The position numbers and the translations under genes were made by a program. Below the pieces are notes generated by a model. That model did no database searches, was not told the DNA's origin, and saw only the letters and a list, made by a program, of their open reading frames with translations. Shown piece by piece: positions 23,220 to 32,423 of a stretch of DNA of 64,000 bases. The stretch comes from Gnetum montanum (lineage: Eukaryota; Streptophyta; Gnetopsida; Gnetales; Gnetaceae), in assembly GCA_015680685.1 (NCBI GenBank), contig MNCI01015901.1:138335-202334 (forward strand), read 5' to 3'. Position 1 is the stretch's first letter; every line of letters starts with the position of its first letter.

Positions 23220-24267
23220 CCCTGACGAGTTCAAGCAAGAGCCCCTTGAGTTAAAACTATTTCCCACTGGTATGGAGTATACATTTCTCAAGAATGGAAA
23301 ATCGGTAATCATTAATGCTAATCTCACTCCTCAATAAAAAGAAAGACTGCTAAAAATGGTAAACAAATTGTTGAAAGCCTTTGCTTGGTCATATCTCGAA
23401 TTAACCAAAATAGATCCCAGGATATGCCAACATAGAGTTTACACTGACCCCTCCATGAAGCCTTGACAACAACCACAAAGGCAACTGAACCCAATGCTTA
23501 TGCAAGTGGTTAAAGAACAAATTAAACAACTTCTAAAAGATGAGTTCATCTACCCCATTGCTGATAGTGAATGGGCTAGTCCATTAGTTATTGTGCCCAA
23601 AAAGGAAGGTAAATGGAGGGTGTGTATAGATTTTAGGCTACTAAACATGGTGACATTCAAAGAACACTTTCCATTTCCATTCATCGACCAAGTCTCAGAT
23701 ACCATTGTAGGGCATTGCTACTATAGTTTTCTGGATGGTTACAATGGATACAATCAAATTCAAATACCACTCAAAGACCAAGCCAAGACCACATTCACAA
23801 GTCCTTGGGGAACATTGACATATAGGCATATGTCATTTGGCTTGTGCAATGCCCCAACAACATTTCAACGTTTGGTTCTAAGCATATTTCAGCAGAAAAT
23901 AGGAAATGGTGTAGAGGTTTTCATGGATTCTTTCTCCACCTATAGAGTAGACTTTGAGCAAGCATTGGACCAATTAGAGCAAGTACTGAAATGATGTGTA
24001 GAAACCAACTTAAGGCTCAATTGGCAAAAAATCCATTTAATGGTCCAAGAAAGCGTTGTATTAGGGCACAAGATTTCACAAACAGGGATAGAGGTAGATC
24101 TTGAAAAGATTAAGGTTATCCAAGGAATCACTCATCAACCTAAAACTGTAAAAGATATCTGGTCATTCCTTGGATATACTGGCTATTATAGACACTTCAT
24201 TGAGAACTTTTCAAGGATTACAAAACCTTTGGTAGAACTAACAAAGAAGGATGGACCCTTTGAATAG
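23220..24267 (+). pseudogene. Element C reverse transcriptase
   Basis: Upstream motif 'KAFAWSYLELTKIDPRICQH' (about 23375), then an open frame from 23494 with 'ASPLVIVPKKEGKWRVCIDF', 'FPFPFIDQV', 'SFGLCNAPTTFQR' and the catalytic box 'VFMDSFS', in which the second Asp is Ser. After a stop at 23992 the thumb continues ('NLRLNWQKIHLM', 'GHKISQTGIEVD') and then the connection 'SFLGYTGYYRHFIENFS'. Loss of the second Asp implies a dead polymerase. Confidence 0.9.
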
Positions 24268-24289
24268 ACCAGGGAATGTGAGCTACCCT

Positions 24290-24740
24290 TTCAAACCTTG
24301 AAATAGAAGCTTGTAGAAACACCTATTCTACAAGCTTCTGACTAGTCCATACCATTCCACATAATGACTAACACATCCAACTTTGCTTTAGGAGCTGTAT
24401 TTACATAGTTAGATGACCAAAAAAGACCCTATTACATTCACTATGTAAGTTGAAGTATTGTTGGTGCACAACTCAATTACACCACAACAGAAAAAGAATT
24501 AATGGCTGTGGTGTTTGCACTAGAAAAATTTAAGCACTATGTATTGGGATATAAGATATTTGTACAGACAAATCATAGTAAAATTTGGTTCCTAATGAAT
24601 AAACCAATGGTGAGCCCTTGCATCATACTATGGCTCATGATCTTACAAGACTTTGATCTTACGATGATTGATTATAAAGGCATCGAGAATGTTATTGCTA
24701 ATCATTTATCTTGGTTACAATGGGACAACAAAGCAGATGA
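24290..24740 (+). pseudogene. Element C RNase H
   Basis: Reads 'MTNTSNFALGAVF' (near 24365; the first catalytic Asp of D-A-S has become Asn), 'YTTTEKELMAVVFALEKF' (Glu) and 'VQTNHSKIWFL' (D-H reads N-H). Then 'DFDLTMIDYKGIENVIANHL', the end of the domain. Three of the acidic positions show G-to-A type changes. Confidence 0.8.
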
Positions 24741-24829
24741 ATATCCAATCTCTGACTATTTCCTTGATAAACTCCTCTTTATAGATGTGATAAACAATCA
24801 CTTACCCACCGATACAAATTGGTATAGTA

Positions 24830-25479
24830 GCATTCTCACTTATATACTTACAAAGTGGGCAGAAGCAGCTATTGTTACATATTGTACATCATCTACCACT
24901 ACACAAATTTTTCAATAAAAAATCGTAAATAGGTTTGGCATGCCTCATGCATTTATTTCTAATAATGGTACACATTTTACAGGTGTGGCTTTAGAGAAGT
25001 TAATGCAAGGCTTAGGAGTTGAGAAAAAATTGACTACACCATATCATCCTCAAGTGAATGGTCAAGATAAAGTCACCAATAGGGAGATCACAAAAATATT
25101 AACACAAACCATTAGCAAATATAGGCGAGATTGAAGCACCAAGCTGAATGATGCTCTTTGGGCATACCACTCCACGTGGAAACTCCCTATAGGCTACTCT
25201 CCCTATGAGTTAGTGTATGATAAAGTTCCAATGCTTCCTATTCAAGCTGAGCTCTATACCCTATCTACAACATGTGACCTTAACCTTGACCTCAATCTAA
25301 CACAAAAAGAACAGTTAATGAACCTTAACTTGCTAGATGAGAACCGATTAGCCACACTTTCATCTAATGAATTGCACAAGGTCTTTAATAAACAACATCA
25401 TAACCTAAAAATTAGAAAAATTAAATACCAACCAAAAGATAAGATCCTTTATTGGAATTCCACACATGTGCTGCAATGA
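24830..25479 (+). pseudogene. Element C integrase, N-terminal part missing
   Basis: Goes straight from 'WYSSILTYIL' to 'TKWAEAAIV', so the H2C2 zinc finger and first catalytic Asp are absent. The second Asp lies in 'ISNNGTHF' (D to N) and the Glu in 'NGQDKVTNREI' (E to K). The C-terminal region 'YHSTWKLPIGYSPYELVY' and 'KVFNKQHHNLKIRKIKY' follows. All three catalytic acids are gone. Confidence 0.8.
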
Positions 25480-25499
25480 ACCAAATTTCAAATGTTGTG

Positions 25500-27356
25500 G
25501 GAGGGACCTTATATCATTTATGAGACTTTTTTTTATGGGCCATGATGATCTATAAACCTGAAGGCCCAGGAAGAAAATTATTAGTCAACATCTAGCAAAC
25601 CAAACCTTTCCATGAGCCTAAAAAAACCAGTACTAATACTACCTCTGTTGGTGGACAACCCTGCTCCTTATTTCAGATCACCTCCTTCTAACTCAGTCAT
25701 AGGGGAGATGGCCACCAATGCTAACCATTCTAAGCCCTCAGTTCCTTTTGTATTTTTGTTTTACACATTTCTCATCTCTACTTGTTTTTTTTTTTACATC
25801 ATCATTAATATTTTTACTATTTATTTGTTTGATTTATTCTTACTCATCACATAATAAGTGCTCACAATGGTGGGTTGGACTATAATGATGTTGATTGCTA
25901 ATGTTTGGTTTTTATCTTTGACTTTCAATATTGATGCTAATATATGGTTTCTTTTAATAAAATAGGCAATGAGTCCACATCATCCATTCAACTCTATGGT
26001 CTCCCTTGATTTTGAAACTGTACTGTTTCTTTTTCTAAGAAAACTTATTAATGAATTGGTGGTTTGGTATTCTTCAAACCAAGGAAAGACTCAATTGGAT
26101 TGAAAAGGGTGTGGCTTCAAGGGGATTCAATGCATTTGTTCTGGCTATTATCTTGGGTACTTGGATGTTTTTCATAGGTTTTCCACCATTCTGCTCTTGA
26201 CCAAATATTAGGAAGTTGACTAAATCAAATAATTCTTTGCATGGTGTGGTGCTCACAAAACAAAAATTTAGTGGGAATTCAAAGCACACCCCTTAGACAT
26301 AATAAAGAAACATGAGCTACAACCAATGGTTATGGCACTGGAAAGAAATGTTACTCATGCCTGACAGTTCCCTCTAACTAAGGCCCTTTCTCGCTTCCTA
26401 CTCTTCTATTCTTTTCTTATTGGAATGGTAGTAGCCTTGTAGAAGCATTCTTGCTACTTTAGGAGGATGGATTGGTCAAGTGTGTTGATGCAAGGTCACT
26501 AGATGTGGTTATTTTAAATATGGATTTGGAATGAATTCTATTAAGTCACCTTAATCACATACTACACAAGGGACTATACACAAACTTAATTTTGGGATTC
26601 CATTCGATTCTCTCCTCTCTTCTTGTAATTGCTTCCCATATTCCACCTCATTGCTAGTTTTATGATTCATCTATATCCTGGTTGATGCATTGTTATTCTT
26701 TGATAAACTCTCATGGGTAAGTTCTTAACCATTGTTTCCATATGTCATTCTGAGAGCCTATGGACGCTTTGGTTTGTGAGTTTGTCAGGGCATTGAGGGC
26801 ATGAGCCTACTTTGGGGAGGACCCACTGGCATTCCTTTTTGGTACAATTGTTAAGCCCTTTCCCTTAAACATTTCCACAATCAACTATTTCTCGTTCACC
26901 CCATCAATGACATCCATGTTTTCTTTTGTTTTATTGGCTTCACCATTGTTATTTCTCTCATCTTTCTTGTTACTTCAAGTTTTCCACCCTATTGCTACCG
27001 AAGGTTCGCTCTTAGTCATGGGGGCCCTATCACAAATTTTATCTCACCCCTACACCTTTAGTAGTTATCAATTATAAACCTCTAATCCAATATTTTCCAT
27101 AGCCACAACCTAGCCAATGTGCTTCATAGCGAGACAAGGTATCAATGACATTATGTCTTATCTATCCTTGCTAATTCATGACTATGTTGCGTGTGAAGAT
27201 GACGATCACATGAACAATGGACTGGGATAAGAGGGAGCACTTAGGATGGACTGGAGCAAAAAACATTTACGCAAGGAACAAGCTTGATCATGTGGCCATG
27301 AATGAACAATGGTGTGCACATTTTCAACATCAGCAACAACATGCATCATTTTATTT

Positions 27357-27392
<36 letters not shown>

Positions 27393-27607
27393 AACTATCA
27401 AATGAGGATCTAGATGTCACCTATGTACAGTGTTCACCACAATGAGTTTGAACACCAATGTTGTAATATTTTTCTCAATCCATTCACCGGGCACTTTGAG
27501 TTTATCATTCCATGTCATTGTCAGATTGTTATTTAGTTAATAATCCCATACCTTTCCAATATTTTGTAAGGAACTCAAGGACAAGTTTTCATTCAGTCAT
27601 CGGGGTA
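25500..27607 (+). other. Element C 3' region, no credible ORF
   Basis: An 80-codon frame (25612-25854) ends in a hydrophobic Phe/Ile/Thr stretch but is T-run driven. Blocks here match F's 3' region: 'aattcaaagcacacccctta', 'cctctaactaaggccctt', and 'gagcctactttggggaggac' (about 26803). A (TC)15 run lies at 27361-27390. It ends in a G-rich tract before the LTR (27600-27606). Confidence 0.55.
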
Positions 27608-28424
27608 TGATGAGTTACGATATCGAGTCCGCAATATCAGAGCCTGACAAGTGATATCGAACACCCGATATTGGAACCTGTCTCATTACCTATAAATAAG
27701 AGACCAAGGCACTTGGTTTTAGTAGTAGTTTTCTTAGTCCCTTGCCTAAACTCTTGCAATTTTTCCTTTCCAAAGTTAGAATTATTTTTGAGTGTTTGCA
27801 ATAGGAGTCATGAAGTGAATGAATCTTTATTCGAGCATTGTGTACCTGAGCACACCTTGTGGCTAGAAATAAAGATAAACTTTGTGATAAACCTTGCAAC
27901 ATTTAGAATAGTTTATTTATTGCATTTAATGTTATTCATAGTTATTTCATGCTTTCATTAGTTAATTGGTTGTTTTATTTATTTGTTAATTTTCAACAAG
28001 TGAGCACACTTAGTACCACCACTTTGAGCATATGTGGAACACTTGGTTACCCAATAAGAACTAGCGTTTGGTAATCCTAGTAGCATTACACTAGTTCAGG
28101 ATGTGTACGGAGAGTGGGAACAGATGCTGGTGTTAGGACTAGTTAGAACCTAGTTAATTAGTTAAATTAAATTAGTTACTTAATTATTTCATTTCTCCCT
28201 TTTTAGCACTAGGCCATAAAACATAAAAAGCATAAAAATCATATACCTCAATTTTACTTAATCATACAATCATGCCATACAAGTAAGCTTGGGAAGACAA
28301 TGATTGCCTAACCCATCCTTGTTCTATGAAGGCACATAAACACTTAGTCCTTGGAGTTTGACTAGATTGCACGTGAACGCTCATATTCATATGGTTGAGC
28401 ATAGGGATACCTCATCGCTCATCA
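27608..28424 (+). repeat. Element C 3' LTR
   Basis: Begins 'tgatgagttacgatatc' and ends 'gctcatca'. It is the partner of 18939-19782 and is followed by the duplication 'tgctc'. Confidence 0.9.
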
Positions 28425-31400
28425 TGCTCTTATGATTTTGTGATTCTTTTACTATTAGCCCATGCTAAGTTTGCTAACTGCTAATTCCTCATGCTTGATA
28501 CTAGATTTAAAGTTGATGATTAAGAGCTCCATGATGAGCCAAGGGCTCTTGACTTAACCCGCACTATCCTAGAGGTGTTCTCCTCTAGCCTGAACTTTTG
28601 GAAGGCCATGATTGAGCAAGTGGAAAAGGACCTAGTGAATTATCCTACTCAGTACCCAAAGGTGTTCAAGTGATGTAGGATCTATGATTGGCTTGATAAG
28701 GATTGGGCTAGTGGCAAGCCCAACTTTTAGGAGCTAGTTGCACCACCACCTCCATTTCACATGCCATTTGTTCTACGTAAGTGCTTGTTGTTTGACTTTT
28801 AAGCTTGCTCACATGCATTCGTTGATCTCCCCTTGCATAATGTTATATGTTGTTTTTGCCTATATTATAGTTATAGTTGCTTCAAGAGAGGTGACAGTGG
28901 TCATCACAAGCTGCAGCGAGGCCACCCTCATAATGAAATATAGTGATGTGAAGGGGGCACATCATTGGTTATGCCATTAGGCCTCAGAGGCATTGACTAG
29001 TTGGCTCACATGTGCTAGGTTCATGAATCTTTTCTTGGCCCTTAGCCTAAGCATTCTAGTGGTCAAGATGGTCACCATTATTAAGTCCTTTAGCAGCAAT
29101 ACCCATTGCTTTGTCACCCACGTGCACAAAGTAAGGGTCATCTTGGACTTCAATGATGCTTTCTTTGCTAACCTCTTTGGTCTTTCCTCTGAGGGCCCAT
29201 TATTCATTAACAAGGCTAGCAGATAGGTGGACCATAAAGGAGAGATTGATGAGTGATTGGGAACCACCCAATCTCACAAAGGCATCATGATCAAAGACGT
29301 ACATGTGCCTCAGGTCTGGGAGGTCTACCCTCTTTTTTGTGCCTGTGCCTTTTTGAAGTTGCTATCCTAAGGAAAAATCCTTGGGGTGGAGTAGGCATGG
29401 ATGATGAGGGAGGTATTGAAGGAGAGCATGAGGTTCAATTGGGCCTCCTTCCTCATTGCTAGAATATAAGCAAAGATCACCAAACTTTGCTATAATCTCC
29501 AAGCGAGGTCTCATGTGCACTTCGTGTCCTGCGTAGCATATCTATGAAGGTTTGTGAAGTTCTTGGTGGTCTGAGATAGCAAGACATGGGTAGTTCAAGA
29601 TTGTGAGTAGTTTTTCAAGCCTTAGGTTAGGCACTTGAAACCACTTGCACATAGGATCCCCTAGAGGGGATCGATGAGTCATACTCAGTTATGACCGAAG
29701 CTTATCTAAGAAAATCACAGTCACATTACTCCTATGACAACGTGGGTGAGTGTTTCCAAATCATTATTGAAAATGTAAACAAGACCAACCATTATATCAT
29801 AGAAATGATGGGAGATTCCAAGGCAAAAATCAAGAGGCCACGCTTGGCAAAGGAAGCTACCTCTACGGTTGGACAGACAGGTGTTAAGAAAATTTGCCTC
29901 AAAATATCCACCTTGTGCACAGATGTTGCAAGTTAGTTCATGTGTAGCTACATTTATTTTTTAAGTTTTTTATGTTTATAATTCTTATGTTTTCTTGTTA
30001 TGTTATGCCAATGTCATTATGCTACATTCATGAGTTAGGTGAGAGGGTTGCTGGAGCAATGGCAATGACAATGGCAGAGGCAGTCCCTCTTCAAGCTGAG
30101 GAGGAGGAGGCACACTGAGAGGAGCTACATGAGGCCATGGAGACTTTTCAGTAGTTTGATGTAGAGTGGCTATTCCACCCCGATGAGGGTGATTTTGTTG
30201 GCCTCTTTGATGGTGTGCAACTAAGAAATCCCCTTGCACTCACACTCGAAGGCTTGCTCGGTAAGCACTTTAAGTTGTCATCTATATTTTCTCTTTCCTC
30301 TTACATCTTTGGCTACTTGGTTGTTGCTAAGTATTATTGTTATGCTGCTGTAGATGCATCTACCAGTAGTCCACCACCCATGCCTACCTACCACATGGAG
30401 CCATGGCTAGAGACACTGAAAAAGTTTACCTTCATGGAAGGCATTGTTAAGGACATGGTATACCACATACAGTAGGCAGATCTTGAGCTTGGTATGCATG
30501 TGATGCTAGTTTTTCCTCATGTTTCCTTACCAATTTTATTCTTAGTTTGTGGATAACATTCATTCACTTTTTGAATGCTAATAGATTCTAAGCTCCACTG
30601 GGATTTGAACCAGGTGACTAAAATGGATGGTATCCCTAAATACCCTCCTAAAGTGGAGCAAGTGCCTTTCCATGTGTACAAGATAGTTAACAAGTCCATG
30701 CTTTTGAATGCGAAAGTGTTATGGACCTATAGGCACTCAAATGAGCACCTATGAAAACTTTTACACAAGCTTTAGGAGACAGTTGCAAGTGAAAACATTA
30801 AGATCAAGAACATCCAGTCCTAATATGATTTTCTATTAGCTCAAGCATAGAGAGATAGTACTTGGTGGATCGTAGAGATTGATTATGCCAGGTACTAGTT
30901 GGTAATCTACAACAAGAATGAGGCTACCTTGGAGATCATTAAGGAGAGGCTATACATGGATCTTCTTGCTCAAAAGGGCCAAGAGTGGAAAATTTTTAGT
31001 GCTAAGGTGTGCAAATGGGGGCACATGTAGAAGGACCATAAGCACTACTACAAGCATTAGCGAGATGCATATCTGCAACATCTTAAAGAAGAGTCTATCA
31101 AATCCCACCACCTTGATTTGTTCATTAAGGAAATTCACAAAAGTCATAACTTCAAGATATTTACTCACCACATAGTGGTTAGTGGCTCTCTAGAGTAGGA
31201 GATTGCCATGCCTTCAATGGAGACTTCGTCTACCACCTTTTCTATGTAGCTATTGACATGGATCACCATGGACAAAGATAAGACCCTTGTGGGTATTAAC
31301 TTTGGCTAGGAGGACTAGACACAACTATCAAAGGTTGAGATCCTTTGATGCTTGAAGGAGGGCCTTGATAGCATACCTCCAAACATGGTCGATGTCAGAC

Positions 31401-31784
31401 CCTCTCAAGTTAGTTTGGTTTGTTTTTTTGTGCCTTTTTTCTGTTAGTTATATATTGTACATTTGCTTACAGTTTTTCATTTTGTTGTTGTTGATAGGCA
31501 CTAGATGATGCTACAAGCCATAGTAGTAGGATGGAAGAAGAGGAGCTTCCACCTCCACCTAGCACCACCAGCTAAGCAGATACTAATACAACCCTATCAT
31601 TGGGCTTTTTGTATTTTTTTGGATTTTGGGTTGTGTAATGCAGATGACATGTAATATATCTCATGAGATGTAGTGGATTTTTGCTATGTGGAGTGTATGA
31701 TAAGCACAATTTTATATTTAGTTGCTATGTTTGATATTAAATATTGCTATGAGTTGATGTGATTAGGCTATAACCATTTCTAGT

Positions 31785-32095
31785 TTTAGATCATTTTAGG
31801 CTACATGTGTAGACAATGTTTTGATAGGTTTAGGCCATTCCCAACCCCAATGATAGTTTAAGGTCATTTCAGGCCATGCGGTAGTGAAAATGTTTTGCCA
31901 ATTTTAGGCTATGGCAGGCCATGCGATGCCAGTTTAAGGCCATGGTAAGCCATGCTAGTAGTTTTAGGTCATTTCAAGCCATGCGGCAAAAGAAGATTTG
32001 ATTGCTAGTTTTAGGATCATGGCAAGCCATGTAGTAGTTTAAGGTCCTTTCAGGTCATAGGATGTCAGTTTAAGGCCATGCAAGCTGTGTATGTT
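31785..32095. repeat. Tandem repeats in element D, copy block 3
   Basis: About nine diverged units of 25-50 bp with the core 'agttttaggtcatttcaagc' and 'ccatgcgg'. They lie just past the 3' end of the embedded gene and are related to blocks 1 and 2. Confidence 0.65.
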
Positions 32096-32414
32096 TGTAA
32101 CTTTTGCATTTTATGATGTTTATATATTTTGAAGTTTCATGTGTAAACTAACTGCTAAAAAGTAATGAAATGTGAACTTAGAGAAAATACACAAATTGAG
32201 GAAATAAATGCATAAAGAAGAAAATAATTCAAAAATGTGGACAAGTAAGTTAACATAAAATGCAAGAAAAATGAAAACATGCAAAATGTAAGGAAGTAGT
32301 ATAGGAAAGTAGGGACTTAGTGCCTATTGGACCAAGGGGATGCCTTAGTCATGCAGTTGTTTCCTAATCCAATATGGGTTAGGTGGTGCATAGGGCCTAG
32401 AGGGTAGGATGTGG

Positions 32415-32423
32415 TACTCACCA
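32415..32423 (-). promoter_or_regulatory. Splice donor-like site of element D
   Basis: The minus strand reads 'AATG|GTGAGTA' (GT at 32421-32420) at the point where the gag-protease frame stops resembling protein. The partner acceptor is at 16140. Confidence 0.45.

Larger units (their letters stand above)
18939..28424 (+). mobile_element. Element C: Athila-like retrotransposon, full-length
   Basis: A plus-strand Ty3/gypsy element with LTRs 18939-19782 and 27608-28424 and a perfect target duplication 'tgctc' (18934-18938, 28425-28429). It has a tRNA-Asp-type primer site, gag, protease, RT, RNase H and integrase. The RT wording ('VFMDSFSTY', normally FMDDFS) and the primer site fit the Athila branch. 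It inserted into an intron of the gene embedded in D. Stops and lost catalytic residues make it inactive. Confidence 0.9.
18663..31575 (+). pseudogene. Embedded multi-exon gene, antisense inside element D
   Basis: The visible exons are 18663(or earlier)-18928, 28505-28776, 28871-29931, 30039-30260, 30354-30491, 30585-31408 and 31498-31575, ending in TAA. The introns are GT-AG and short: 94, 107, 93, 93 and 89 bp, plus one of about 85 bp now split by element C. Codon phase is kept across every junction, with one frameshift inside the third exon near 29650. A start at 18735 ('MSNKPTTSDD') is possible. About ten to twenty in-frame stops, mostly TAG, mark decay. The product would be about 950 residues: a globular N part ('LTRTILEVFSSSLNFWKAM', 'VRVILDFNDAFFANLFGL'), an acidic middle ('EEEEA'), a helical part ('EATLEIIKERLYMDLL') and a Pro-rich tail ('EEEELPPPPS'). 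I recognise no family. It could be an additional ORF of Tat elements or a captured host gene. Confidence 0.7.

Noticed and set aside
25612-25854. 80-codon frame with a hydrophobic end in element C, considered as an envelope-like protein
   Set aside because: The hydrophobic part comes from T-rich low-complexity DNA that also occurs, out of frame, at the same place in F; no longer ORF is present.
27361-27390. (TC)n tract as a promoter element
   Set aside because: Simple microsatellite inside element C's 3' region with no gene behind it.
28977-29267. Minus-strand 96-codon frame
   Set aside because: It is the shadow of the plus-strand third exon of the embedded gene, whose splice-consistent frame is far longer.
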